Under the pieces are notes generated by a model. That model ran no database searches, was not told where the DNA came from, and saw only the letters and a program-made list of their open reading frames with translations. This document shows positions 21,227 through 33,509 of a stretch of DNA of 64,000 nucleotides, one piece after another. Position 1 is the stretch's first letter; each line of letters begins with the position of its first letter. Made by a program: the position numbers and the translations under genes. Source of the DNA: Chondrosia reniformis (taxonomy: Eukaryota; Porifera; Demospongiae; Chondrillida; Chondrillidae); contig OX359190.1 of the NCBI GenBank assembly GCA_947172415.1, positions 8,494,001 to 8,558,000 of the forward strand. Reading direction: 5' to 3'.

Positions 21227-22279
21227 AGTTAGGGTTAAAATTTCCCTCATTTTTTACACAAACGGCACCCCATAAAACTGGGTGTAAACAGGGAACACTC
21301 AAACACCTGGCCACGTTGTCTCAGCTGCAAGACCATCCATGTCAGGAAATCTACTCAGAAGGAACCGCTGCCATCACCTAAAGCCTCGCCATCCAGAGAC
21401 AGTACTCTAAAGTACCTCCGTATATAGAGTCAAATGCCAGTCAATTTGTAAGTGCAAGACTTCGTTCAAGAGACCAGTTAAGATCTCCAAAGAGACTGGC
21501 CTACTGTGTGGCATATATATATACTCCTAGCATATTTAGACCCTAGGCCTCACATTACTATATGACCTTAATGTGGTATGTATCTCTCATGCATATATAT
21601 ACGTATATATCATTTAGTATTGTTTTATATATCCCTTGTATGCCCACTATATATTACCCGAATCTTTGTAATCAATTATTATAATTATTGAATTGGTCAC
21701 AGTGGACTAGAATAATATACGACAAGCACCACTAGCTACGTATGTACAACTAAAAAGACAGAATTGAATGTAACTTCTTGTTATTTACAGAATCTGATAC
21801 CATTTTCTATATACTATATATATAATTGTTCATCAGCCAATGAGTTATTATATATATAAACGAATATTGTAGATGATTGTTCATGCATTCAGGTTTCATA
21901 TTAGAGACCAAGGCAGATATCACATGATCCAGCTAATTGCAGTTATGTTATCAAGCAACCCACACTTTATATAGAAATTTTAATTATTTACTTGAAAATA
22001 CTTTAACCTTATAATTACATCTAAATTTGTATAGGGAGGGACTACATATTATGTAGACGATCTGGCTGTATTCTTGCATGCTTGCAGCCATGAATATATG
22101 GATATCATGCTCGACACAGAAAATTGTATTGCATTTCACAGAAATTAAAGCATATAAATCTGAACTTTAACCAAGTAAGATGAGAATTAACAAGTCCTAG
22201 TAGTTTGATATATTATCTTAGGCCTATATGGAAATTCCAGAGTGTTATAACTGAGCCATTAATGTAATACTCCTGGTTC

Positions 22280-22879
22280 TTATTCTTCCTTGTGAATTTT
22301 GGCAACACTTCCCCAGCAAGTCTTATAGGTCTGGTCATTTGGTGGAATGGGTGCCTTAGCAGCATCACAGTATCCACTAAGGGCAAGTCTAGGACGAATT
22401 ACATCAAGCCACCTCTGCCTATCAATATTAAAGAGTATTACTCTATCTCCTGTCTCAATGTCATCTCCTATAGCTTTCCCCTTTGCATAGATAATAAACA
22501 TTTTAGCCGCTCTTTCATTTTCTTTAGCAGTGCATTGTAAATGATTTGCTTCCAAGCAAACTACTCCATATGATGTGCAATCAGCCAGAAGGAGATAAAC
22601 ACCTGTTCCACTTGTGATTGCCTCTGTAGAAGAAGGTGTTTCACCTTTGACAATTTTGAAGGTTGCGTGGGAGCATGTTTCAAAGCTCCGTTCAAAATCT
22701 GGCAATGGACAGTTTGAGGCACGGCACTCATCTCCATCATTACACTGGCAGGCAACCCAATTGTTTTCTTTTGAAACATCTTCCAATGCTATCACATCGT
22801 TTCCATTGATCTTGCTAGCCTCAGCTATGCCTAGAGCTATTGCTAGGGTGAAAAGGAATATCTTGTTGTTCTGCAACAT
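22280..22879 (-). CDS. Secreted Cys-rich protein, copy 2
   Basis: 199 residues, identical in protein to copy 3 and 97% identical to copy 1 (six changes: G61D, F95Y, A110E, Q113H, R129I, R175K). The signal peptide and all ten Cys are kept. Between copies 1 and 2 I count nine coding base differences by eye: seven change the protein and two are silent. The minus-strand promoter has the TATATAAA box 50 bp upstream. No family was recognised. It probably has the same role as copy 1. Confidence 0.85.
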   Translation of the reverse strand: MLQNNKIFLFTLAIALGIAEASKINGNDVIALEDVSKENNWVACQCNDGDECRASNCPLPDFERSFETCSHATFKIVKGETPSSTEAITSGTGVYLLLADCTSYGVVCLEANHLQCTAKENERAAKMFIIYAKGKAIGDDIETGDRVILFNIDRQRWLDVIRPRLALSGYCDAAKAPIPPNDQTYKTCWGSVAKIHKEE

Positions 22880-22928
22880 TTTTTGTGAGCACAGATAGAT
22901 CCCATTGATACTGCAGTTTGTGGCTCAA

Positions 22929-22936
22929 TTTATATA
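22929..22936 (-). promoter_or_regulatory. TATA box of secreted-protein copy 2
   Basis: TATATAAA on the minus strand, 50 bp before the start codon, as in copies 1 and 3. Confidence 0.6.
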
Positions 22937-24095
22937 CACTCTTTGGGTAGGAAACCCATAGCTCAGTAGGATGCATATTGTAGACTAGACTTTATATAGT
23001 GAAAGTTACTGAAATATATAAATTATATATATATATAATATAAAGTTGCCAAATTTAGGAGGAAAGACACTGACATCTTATCTGTTGTGTCAGCATATTA
23101 TAGGTTTAATTACATGCATGATAAATTTAGCAGCCATGTTTTCTCCATTCCTCCATATTATGCATACGTAATTATTACTTGTACTCACTGATAAATTTAT
23201 TGTGCATAGATATTCCCTTGCCTACACTAATGATGTGCATAATAAGGTTTGTCTTATTTGCCACTTACATATATACATTCCTCATTCGGAAAAGGTACGC
23301 ATATATATAGACCAGACTTTAATAAAAAGTATATCATGAGTCATTATTGCTTAAAATTAAAATGTAGAAGAAAAGGGACTGCATGATAAAAGTTATGATA
23401 TATTATGCACAACATATGTGTATGTTTTATATAATAAATTGAATCCAAAAATCTTTGAAAGGAATTATATTTGATACTTATAACATGTGTGTGAATGCAG
23501 TCAAACTACTTGATTGTCTCAGCTCCCTCTCTATATATATATGAGGAATAATGTATATATACAACATATCTGACATGCATATGTACGACCTACAGTCTAC
23601 TTAACTGCATTGAGATATATTATTAGCTTGATATTATGACCACATGTGGGAAATAATATGCAAGCTGAACCCATGCACTCAAGCCATTAGCTGTATATAT
23701 ATTTGGCTAAATAATATAATGAACCACTAGTATATATATATGCTAGGTAAGACCTTATATATCTATAAACATTTATGCACAGCATATGTGTGCGTTTGTG
23801 TACCTACGTAAATGTATAACACATGGGCACATTATGACAGTGAAAATAGGGATGATGCACCCAAACATTGAAGTGATGGGTATGATTAAGTTTTCAGTGT
23901 GACACGTCTGCATATGGTTAGCCTTATATATAGCCAATATCTATCTTATACAGCTATAGTGGCTTAAGGGGTTCATGCGACTTGTGTATTATTTCCTACA
24001 TGTGGTACATTTATAATTAGATCTCTGTAGTGCTGTAGATAGCAGTATTTCAATCCTCTTAATTAATACATGAACCAATACAGTTGCATATATTG

Positions 24096-24188
24096 AGTCC
24101 CCATTCCCTATATACTGCCTCCTAGGTCCCCATTCCCTATATCCTGCCTCCTATACTTGAGTCCTCATTCCCTATATACTGCCTTTTA
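24096..24188. repeat. Minisatellite type 1, unit 2 (about 3 copies)
   Basis: A shortened version of the arrays at 17245 and 33510, with the same core CCATTCCCTATAT and the same downstream border (GCCTTTTAGATCTCCATTC). Upstream sequence present in units 1 and 3 is missing. Confidence 0.85.
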
Positions 24189-24231
24189 GATCTCCATTCT
24201 CTGTTTCCCTTCTAGTTACAGCCATATGCAT

Positions 24232-24366
24232 GCTCATTGTACGAGATTTAAGTTTCATTTCACAGCTGTCAGATAACATATCACTCAAGTACACCTTCTT
24301 AACAGACAAAGAAAGAGCAGACAGAATGAAGGAAGTTACATGCTTCAGACACGTGCTAAATAATAT
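24232..24366 (+). pseudogene. Decayed STAND exons 5 and 7, unit 2
   Basis: Same structure as 17632-17766: an exon 5 relic with stop codons fused at AGCAGACA to an exon 7 relic. The shared fusion point shows the deletion predates the triplication. Confidence 0.7.
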
Positions 24367-25200
24367 TCATGTAAGGCAATAGTCTCTAATTGGGGAAAAA
24401 CATGGCCTCGATCCTTACTCAATGAATTACGGGTTAACTAAAACGGATAATATGCTCAAATATGTCCAATAGCATGACACCTATTTACACTTAGAGCAAT
24501 AGATAGCCTTAATATTGTATAAACTAGAGCACATGGCATATTAATCATTTTTACACTCAGTAGACTGTTGTTCCTACAAATTGGCTTGTCACATTAATTC
24601 CAAACAGCTTCAGCATGAGGTAAATTGCATATTTCCAAATATGTTCTGTGGCTTATACTGAAGACCCTAGCTTTTTAAAGGGCCTCCATTTTACCTCATG
24701 TAGAGGATGGAGCGGAAACAATGAAGTTTGATTGCATTCAAATACATAATATATATCTCTAATACATTTCGGCTCAAACATGTTTAATTTATTATTTATT
24801 ATCTTAAAGGTATATAAACTGAAAAATTTGTTGTACCATGTGCAGGAAGTTATACATCTACGTAGGTACACATATGTTGTGTATAAATGCTTATAATATA
24901 CGTATATATAAGGTCTTACCTAGCGTATATACTAGTGGTTCATTAAATATATATTATTTAGCCAAATATATATATACAGCTAATGACTTGAGTGGGTTCA
25001 GCTTATATAATTACATGTTATTTCCCACATGTGGTCATGATATAAAGCTAATAATATATCTCTTATTATATCTATTTTTAGATACCTGTGGGGCTAGCAT
25101 TAAATCAGTCCTTTCAATTAATACATGTACTAATGCAGTCAAGTATATAGACTGTCCTAGCTACATGTCACATTGTATCAACTAGGCAATGTACAGTTTA

Positions 25201-25745
25201 AGTATGGCACTCATCTCCTGGATTACATATGCATTGGCAAGCAAGCCAACTGTGAGATATAGCTGAGAATATATAACCAGATTAATGGAAATGAAGGAAT
25301 ATTAATGGAAAGGATGTGATAGCCCTATTGGATGATTCAGCAAAAAAACAATTGAGGTGCTTGCCAATGTAATTCAGGAAATCAATGCTGTGCTTTAATC
25401 TGTCCAATGCCAAGTTAAACAGAGAGAGTTAAACGGAGCTTAGAAACATGCACCAGAGCGTTCTTCAAAATTTTCAAAGGTGATCCACCTACTTATGTAG
25501 CTAATTCTACAGATGCAATCACAAGTGGAACAGGTGCACATCTTAATCTAACTATATAATTGCATATCATATATGGAATCGTTTGCCCTGGAAGCAAATC
25601 CTTTACAATTCACTGCTCAAGAATATTAATAACAGACTGCAATGTTTAGGATATAAGCAAAGGACAAAGCTGTATATATATAGGAGATGACATTGAGTCA
25701 GGAAGTAAAGTCAAACTCTTAATATTGATAGGCAGAAGTGGATTA
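25201..25745 (+). pseudogene. Decayed copy of the secreted-protein gene, unit 2
   Basis: Nearly identical to the relic at 18611-19155, including the short inverted piece at its start (about 25201-25251) and the same disabling changes. It therefore decayed before the units were copied. Confidence 0.75.
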
Positions 25746-25859
25746 AAAATCTAAAGTTATTAATTGATTTTAAGTTGATTACCCCTATATAATGCAGTGA
25801 ATGGGGTGGCCATGTTTTCCTAGATTGGTATTGCTTGGCATGTGTGTGTGTGGCATAAG

Positions 25860-26045
25860 ATATACTCATCTGGAAAAAGTATCAGAACAAGACAGTGATT
25901 ATAGAATAGGAAGGCTAACAGGCAAATGCTGGCGCCTTTACTGAAACATATCACTTCTATAAATATATATATATATATATATATGTTTGGGCACATTATG
26001 ACAGCGAAAATAGGGATGATGCACCCAAACATTGAAGTGATAGGT
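25860..26045 (+). repeat. Hairpin-repeat family copy, unit 2
   Basis: Same as 19262-19445, with a slightly different AT dinucleotide run between the two left-arm motifs. Confidence 0.75.
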
Positions 26046-27193
26046 ATGATTAAGTTTTCAGTGTGACACGTCTGCATATGGTTAGCCTTATATATAGCCA
26101 ATATCTATCTTATACAGCTATAGTGGCTTAAGGGGTTCATGCGACTTGTGTATATATTATTTCCTACATGTGGTACATTTATAATTAGATCTCTGTAGTA
26201 CTGTAGATAGCAGTATTTCAATCCTCTTAATTAATACATGAACCAATACAGTTATATAGACAGATGCATATATATAAAAGCAGTGAAAAAGATACATATA
26301 TACAGTATACAAGTACGTACATTATACGTATTCCTTGGCTACTTGGGTGCCTCGAAGTCTGCATGCATGGGGCCAGGTCATAAGGAAATTTTAATGAGGA
26401 ATTGAAAGTCTGTAAACGATGGCTGCAACTAATTATTAATTATGTGAATATAAGAATGACATGATCTTTATGATTTATCAAATGTATTGTAGCTAACATA
26501 TTCCCAACCAAATGTATATTTACATTATTCAGATTTCAAAGATATATAGAGAATGAGAACCTGGGAAGCATTATGAGTCTACTTTTAGATTACATTAATT
26601 TAATCCAATCCTTTCAATTAATATATGCACCCACGAAGTTTTTAAATGTACAATAATAAGCAGTGAAAAGGACATGCAGTATGCACATTATTACTCTTGG
26701 ATGCCTCTAAGTCTGCATGGGGCCAGGTCATGAGGAAATTTCAATGAGCTAGAAATTGAAAATTTGTAAACTTGATGGATGCAGCTAATTATGACTATAT
26801 CAAAAATATGTGCCCATTTGACAGAGTTACAGCACTAATTATATATATAAATGTACATGTACTGGTATACAAATGTAATTAGATGAAAATCAAATTTTCA
26901 AAATACATTTTCTTAAATGTACATATAAACGCTGATACCAACTACGTAAGTTTAAGCTTTTTACAGTACATGCATACTTGACAGAGTTATATATAGCACT
27001 GATTCAGTGAATATGCATTAAAATTTAAAATTTTGGATGTTTCCACTAAAGCTGCACTTTCTTTTAACCTAGCTGCATACATGGTGGCAGTTATATTAGT
27101 TGTCCTAGGAGAGTGTCAGTACGGTAACTCGCACTGTGTATATATAGTACTTGATTTATAATTATATACAAGAGTTATAAAACCTAAAACCGA

Positions 27194-27201
27194 TGACGTC
27201 A
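27194..27201 (+). promoter_or_regulatory. CRE-like site upstream of DUF4062-only gene
   Basis: A perfect TGACGTCA palindrome, 120 bp upstream of the chosen start codon. An upstream ATG at 27219 opens a 25-codon frame that stops at 27296, a possible uORF. Regulation by CREB/ATF is inference from the motif alone. Confidence 0.35.
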
Positions 27202-27313
27202 TAAATTAGATTAGTAAAATGGAGAGAGACCTGCAGTTTATTTTGCTGATCCATAAATTAGAGATTGGTCGAAATATGGATAGAAGAGACGATTAACAAG
27301 ACGAATCGGACCA

Positions 27314-30053
27314 ATGGGATGCGGCTGGTTCTCGCCAAGGGCGTCAAGAGTTGCGCCTGCGGCTTTGTCTTTGGAAGGGGAGGTGACCCATAAGGGATCT
27401 AGCACTTGCAGGAGGAAGGAGCTAGATGTTGAGGATATGTGGGCGGTGATCGAAACCAAACTGTTATGCACCTCAAACAACAAGACGAACTGGAAACAGA
27501 AGAATGAAGTGCTCGATTGGAGGAGCATTCATTTGTACGTTGCATCAGTGTACGAAGAATTTGCGGAAGTGAGGAGATTTCATGTAATCATATAATTTAA
27601 GTATATATCAATCAATCAATATTATTAGAGTGCACCGTGCCCATTGGCACTAGGGCACGGATTGGCCCCATGCAGCACTTACAACAAGGCAAAATAAATA
27701 ATATGAACATGCAAAATAGACTGAACCTTACTAACTGAACCTTGCATGCCACATATATGAAATGTAATCGTATATATAATTTAAGTATATATATGATTAT
27801 ATGAAATCTTTAATATTGGACAGATGAACTATAATACACATTATAACATCATTCGGTCATTGTTCAACTATCTTCATTAATTATTCGGTGGTGTAGGAAT
27901 GGTTTTTGAAGTGTGGGGGTTTCAGCTACATATCATTTGTCTTCATTTTGGTTCAAACTTATATAATAACAGTATATCTGAGGGCTGAAGCCCCTCCCCC
28001 AAGCCATTAGCTGTCTACACCTTGCATAATCTCTATTTATTCTGAGCACACCTTGCTTTACAGGAAAGAACATTTTTATCAAATCATATATTTCCCGAGT
28101 TGGTCACATTATGTCAAAATAATCATATTCACTTGATTCCAGTTGACCTACGGCTGGTGAGTATATACATCAGCATTAAGAAATGTACATAGCATATATA
28201 TAGCAATAAATCTTGTACACACTACAGGGCCTCAATAAATCACCAGACACTACAAACTTTGCAGCTACTTGTATACAAGAAATTAAAAGGTTGGATCTTT
28301 CTATACTTATTTGGTGTACGTACAGTGGGAATGATAGAATTATTTATTGTACTCTTGGCTACTGTATTATTTATTAATGGCTAGCCATGTAATAGTATAA
28401 TGCTCTCACCACTACTACGTATGTAGATACAATAGTAGTGATTCTCCGTTATGCTTCATTGTGTTGCTGTCAGAGAGACTTGGATATGAGCCCTCACCTG
28501 AAGTGGTAGAGAATTCTCCTGTCCTTAGAGACTTGGACTGGGTGAAAGGTATATCTCTTCTGGAAATGGAGATTATTCAGGCAGCCTTTGTCAGAAGCAA
28601 TCCTAATGGTGTGTCTCATTTAGCTTCAGCTTATATACATCCAAACACCTACATCCCTCCTACCTCCTATGTAGGTCCCCATTCCCTATATCCTGCCTCC
28701 TATGTAGGTCCCCATTCCCTATATCCTGCCTCCTATGTAGGTCCCCATTCCCTATATCCTACCTCCTATGTAGGTCCCCATTCCCTATATCCTACCCTAT
28801 GTAGGTTCCCATTCCCTATATCCTGCCTCCTATGTAGGTTCCCATTCTCTATATCCTACCCTATGTAGGTTCCCATTCCCTATATCCTGCCTCCTATGTA
28901 GGTCCCCATTCCCTATATCCTGCCTCCTATGTAGGTTCCCATTCTCTATATCCTGCCTCCTATGTAGGTTCCCATTCTCTATATCCTACCCTATGTAGGT
29001 TCCCATTCCCTATATCCTGCATCCTATGTAGGTCCCCATTCCCTATATCCTACCTCCTATGTAGGTCCCCATTCCCTATATCCTGCCTCCTATGTAGGTC
29101 CCCATTCCCTATATCCTGCCTCCTATGTAGGTTCCCATTCTCTATATCCTGCCTCCTATGTAGGTTCCCATTCTCTATATCCTGCCTCCTATGTAGGTTC
29201 CCATTCTCTATATCCTACCCTATGTAGGTTCCCATTCCCTATATCCTACCCTATGTAGGTTCCCATTCTCTATATCCTGCCTCCTATGTAGGTTCCCATT
29301 CTCTATATCCTGCCTCCTATGTAGGTTCCCATTCTCTATATCCTACCCTATGTAGGTCCCCATTCTCTATATCCTGCCTCCTATGTAGGTTCCCATTCTC
29401 TATATCCTACCCTATGTAGGTTCCCATTCCCTATATCCTACCCTATGTAGGTCCCCATTCCCTATATCCTACCTCCTATGTAGGTTCCCATTCTCTATAT
29501 CCTGCCTCCTATGTAGGTTCCCATTCTCTATATCCTGCCTCCTATGTAGGTTCCCATTCCCTATATCCTGCCTCCTATGTAGGTCCCCATTCCCTATATC
29601 CTACCCTATGTAGGTCCCCATTCCCTATATCCTACCCTATGTAGGTCCCCATTCCCTATATCCTACCCTATGTAGGTCCCCATTCCCTATATCCTCATTC
29701 TCTTACTTGCAGCCATGTTCATTGTACGAGATTCAAGTTTCATTTCACGGCTACCAGTTGATTTATCCTTAAAGTACACCTCCTTAAAAAAAGACAAGAA
29801 AAGAATGGACATACTGAAGTCAAATATTCAGCAGAAATATCCAGTAAGTAATTATAACCATATTTGTACATGTCAAATTTATGTACGTACATGTACAAAT
29901 GATAGTACTCCATGCAATTTGATGATCTTCATGCAGGATCAGGTTTTCAATTACTCAGTAAACACTGCTTACTCAAATATGACAGGTGAAGTGAAGTTTT
30001 CCGGTTTTGAAAATTACCTATCCAAACTCAGGGAAATTGATGTGATCAAGTGA
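27314..30053 (+). CDS. DUF4062-only truncated paralogue of the STAND gene
   Basis: Six exons join in phase: 27314-27568, 28064-28156, 28228-28289, 28427-28674, 29713-29843, 29937-30053. They give 301 residues, essentially the DUF4062 domain found at the N-terminus of some NACHT/TPR proteins. Visible landmarks: HLYVASVYEEFAEERTFLSN (family SSTFxDMxxERD region), HLIPVDLRLG (family VDLRWG), CIQEIKR, then LLSERLGYEPSP (family GERYG) and FIVRDSSFI (family YFRDPSF). Exons 1-4 encode the same protein as unit 3 except one residue near the end of exon 4. It diverges inside exon 6, ending LREIDVIK and stop, so NACHT and TPR are absent. Intron 4 is almost wholly minisatellite. It could be a free-standing domain, a decoy, alternative 5' exons of the downstream gene, or a young pseudogene. 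Confidence 0.6.
28660..29692. repeat. Minisatellite type 2, unit 2 (about 32 copies)
   Basis: 31- and 33-bp units filling the intron between exon 4 and exon 5 of the DUF4062 gene. The exon 4 end (TATGTAG then GTCCCC) is itself the first repeat unit, so every unit repeats a possible 5' splice site. 33-bp units keep the frame (SYVGPHSLYPA in translation). 31-bp units break it. Confidence 0.95.
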
Positions 30054-31095
30054 AGTTAGGGTTAAAATTTCCCTCATTTTTTACACAAACGGCACCCCAT
30101 AATACTGGGTGTAAACAGGGAACACTCAAACACCTGGCCACGTTGTCTCAGCTGCAAGACCATCCATGTCAGGAAATCTACTCAGAAGGAACCGCCGCCA
30201 TCACCTAAAGCCTCGCCATCCAGAGACAGTACTCTGAAGTACCTCCGTATATAGAGTCAAATGCCAGTCAATTTGTAAGTGCAAGACTTCGTTCAAGAGA
30301 CCAGTTAAGACCTCCAAAGAGACTGGCCTACTGTGTGGCATATATATATACTCCTAGCATATTTAGACCCTAGGCCTCACATTACTATATATATGACCTT
30401 AATGTGGTATGTATCTCTCATGCATATACGTATATATCATTTAGTATTGTTTTATATATCCCTTGTATGCCCACTATATATTATATACCCGGATCTTTGT
30501 AACCAATTATTATAATTATTGAATTGGTCACAGTGGACTAGAATAATATATGACAAGTACCACTAGCTACGTATGTACAACTAAAAAGACAGAATTGAAT
30601 GTAACTTCTTAATTAATCTTGTTATTTACAGAATCTGATACCATAATTGTTCATCAGCCAATGAGTTATTAAACGAATATTGTAGATGATTGTTCATGCA
30701 TTCAGGTTTCATATTAGAGACCCACAAGGCAGATATCACATGATCCAGCTAATTGCAGTTATGTTATCAAGCAACCCACACTTTATATAGAAATTTTAAT
30801 TATTTACTTGAAAATACTTTAACCTTATAATTACATCTAAATTTGTATAGGGAGGGACTACATATTATGTAGACGATCTGGCTGTATTCTTGCATGCTTG
30901 CAGCCATGAATATATGGATATCATGCTCGACACAGAAAATTGTATTGCATTTCACAGAAATTAAAGCATATAAATCTGAACTTTAACCAAGTAAGATGAG
31001 AATTAACAAGTCCTAGTAGTTTGATATATTATCTTAGGCCTATATGGAAATTCCAGAGTGTTATAATTGAGCCATTAATGTAATACTCCTGGTTC

Positions 31096-31695
31096 TTATT
31101 CTTCCTTGTGAATTTTGGCAACACTTCCCCAGCAAGTCTTATAGGTCTGGTCATTTGGTGGAATGGGTGCCTTAGCAGCATCACAGTATCCACTAAGGGC
31201 AAGTCTAGGACGAATTACATCAAGCCACCTCTGCCTATCAATATTAAAGAGTATTACTCTATCTCCTGTCTCAATGTCATCTCCTATAGCTTTCCCCTTT
31301 GCATAGATAATAAACATTTTAGCCGCTCTTTCATTTTCTTTAGCAGTGCATTGTAAATGATTTGCTTCCAAGCAAACTACTCCATATGATGTGCAATCAG
31401 CCAGAAGGAGATAAACACCTGTTCCACTTGTGATTGCCTCTGTAGAAGAAGGTGTTTCACCTTTGACAATTTTGAAGGTTGCGTGGGAGCATGTTTCAAA
31501 GCTCCGTTCAAAATCTGGCAATGGACAGTTTGAGGCACGGCACTCATCTCCATCATTACACTGGCAGGCAACCCAATTGTTTTCTTTTGAAACATCTTCC
31601 AATGCTATCACATCGTTTCCATTGATCTTGCTAGCCTCAGCTATGCCTAGAGCTATTGCTAGGGTGAAAAGGAATATCTTGTTGTTCTGCAACAT
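31096..31695 (-). CDS. Secreted Cys-rich protein, copy 3
   Basis: 199 residues, identical in protein to copy 2. Signal peptide, ten Cys and single exon are as described for copy 1. The TATA box is kept. A MITE has inserted about 95 bp upstream of the start (31790), just 5' of the TATA box, and could alter regulation of this copy only. Confidence 0.85.
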   Translation of the reverse strand: MLQNNKIFLFTLAIALGIAEASKINGNDVIALEDVSKENNWVACQCNDGDECRASNCPLPDFERSFETCSHATFKIVKGETPSSTEAITSGTGVYLLLADCTSYGVVCLEANHLQCTAKENERAAKMFIIYAKGKAIGDDIETGDRVILFNIDRQRWLDVIRPRLALSGYCDAAKAPIPPNDQTYKTCWGSVAKIHKEE

Positions 31696-31744
31696 TTTTT
31701 GTGAGCACAGATAGATCCCATTGATACTGCAGTTTGTGGCTCAA

Positions 31745-31752
31745 TTTATATA
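31745..31752 (-). promoter_or_regulatory. TATA box of secreted-protein copy 3
   Basis: TATATAAA on the minus strand, 50 bp before the start codon. The MITE border is 38 bp further upstream. Confidence 0.6.
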
Positions 31753-31789
31753 CACTCTTTGGGTAGGAAACCCATAGCTCAGTAGGATG

Positions 31790-32020
31790 CACAGGATCAA
31801 ATTACAGGTTTCATATGGTGTGAAATCTATTTGAAACTTCTTGAACAGCCAGGTTTCAAAGGGTGCTCAAGAATGTGCTAACAGATTAATTTCACGGGTT
31901 TCAAGTTTTAACAGCCCCTTTCCGAGTTTTATACATACTTTCATACCTTTTGAAACCTGGCAGTTCAAAAGAGTTTCAAATAGGTTTCATGCCTTCTGAA
32001 ACCTGATATTTGATCCTGTG
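31790..32020. mobile_element. MITE insertion with target-site duplication
   Basis: 231 bp with ends CACAGGATCAAAT and ATTTGATCCTGTG as inverted repeats, extending with few mismatches to GGTTTC / GAAACC. It is flanked by ATG on both sides. The empty site is preserved in unit 2 (AGTAGGATGCATATTG near 22965), where ATG is single. The 3-bp duplication and lack of coding sequence mark a non-autonomous DNA transposon that moved after the units were copied. Confidence 0.85.
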
Positions 32021-33509
32021 ATGCATATTGTAGACTAGACTTTATATAGTGAAAGTTACTGAAATATATAAATTATATATATATATATAATATAAAGTTG
32101 CCAAATTTAGGAGGAAAGACACTGACATCTTATCTGTTGTGTCAGCATATTATAGGTTTAATTACATGCATGATAAATTTAGCAGCCATGTTTTCTCCAT
32201 TCCTCCATATTATGCATACGTAATTATTACTTGTACTCACTGATAAATTTATTGTGCATAGATATTCCCTTGCCTACACTAATGATGTGCATAATAAGGT
32301 TTGTCCTATTTGCCACTTACATATATACATTCCTCATTCGGAAAAGGTACGCATATATATAGACCAGACTTTAATAAAAAGTATATCATGAGTCATTATT
32401 GCTTAAAATTTAAAATGTAGAAGAAAAGGGACTGCATGATAAAAGTTATGATATATTATGCACAACATATGTGTGTGTTTTATATAATAAATTGAATCCA
32501 ATAATCTTTGAAGGGAATTATATTTGAGACTTATAACATGTGTTTGAATGCAATCAAACTACTTGATTGTCTCAGCTCCTTCTCTATATATGAGGAATAA
32601 TGTATATATACAACATATCTGACATGCATATGTACGACCTACAGTCTACTTAACTGCATTGAGATATATTATTAGCTTGATATTATGACCACATGTGGGA
32701 AATAATATGCAAGCTGAACCCACTCAAGCCATTAGCTGTATATATATTAGGCTAAATAATATAATGAACCACTAGTATATATATATGTTAGGTATAAGAC
32801 CTTATATATCTATAAACATTTATACACAACATATGTGTGCGTTTGTGTACCTACGTAAATATATAACACATGGGCACATTATGACAGCGAAAATAGGGAT
32901 GATGCATCCAAACATTGAAGTGATGGGTATGATTAAGTTTTCAGTGTGACACGTCTGCATATGGTTAGCCTTATATATAGCCAATATCTATCTTATACAG
33001 CTATAGTGGCTTAAGGGGTTCATGCGACTTGTGTATATATTATTTCCTACATGTGGTACATTTATAATTAGATCTCTGTAGTACTGTAGATAGCAGTATT
33101 TCAATCCTCTTAATTAATACATGAACCAATACAGTTATATAGACAGATGCATATATATAAAAGCAGTGAAAAAGATACATATATACAGTATACAAGTACA
33201 TTATACGTATTCCTTGGCTACTTGGGTGCCTCGAAGTCTGCATGCATGGGGCCAGGTCATAAGGAAATTTTAATGAGGAATTGAAAGTCTGTAAACGATG
33301 GCTGCAACTAATTATTAATTATTTGAATATAAGAATGACATGATCTTTATGATTTATCAAATGTATTGTTGATATGTATAGCTAACATATTCCCAACCAA
33401 AAATATAATATATATATATATATGTATACGTTATTCAGATTTCAAAGATATACGTATAGAGAATGAGAACCTATAGGAAGGAGGATATAGGCATTTGAGA
33501 CCTCGGACC

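Larger units (their letters stand above)
14076..21270. repeat. Segmental duplication unit 1 (of 3)
   Basis: Starts at GGGTGTAAACAGGGAACAC, a motif that also opens unit 2 (21271) and unit 3 (about 30106). In order it holds: a secreted-protein gene (-), a minisatellite, decayed STAND exons 5 and 7, a decayed secreted gene (+), a second minisatellite, and STAND exons 5 and 6 (+). Relative to unit 2 it lacks about 1.66 kb, the part holding STAND exons 1-4: GCACTGATTC near 20420 joins directly to the minisatellite. Spacing of the secreted gene from unit 1 to unit 2 is 7215 bp. Confidence 0.85.
21271..30105. repeat. Segmental duplication unit 2 (of 3)
   Basis: Same order as unit 1, plus the 27.0-28.7 kb segment with STAND exons 1-4 and a long type 2 minisatellite. 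The type 1 minisatellite and about 600 bp upstream of it are reduced compared with units 1 and 3. The secreted gene is 8816 bp from its copy in unit 3. STAND exon 1 is 9704 bp from its copy in unit 3 with no indels across exons 1-4. Confidence 0.85.
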
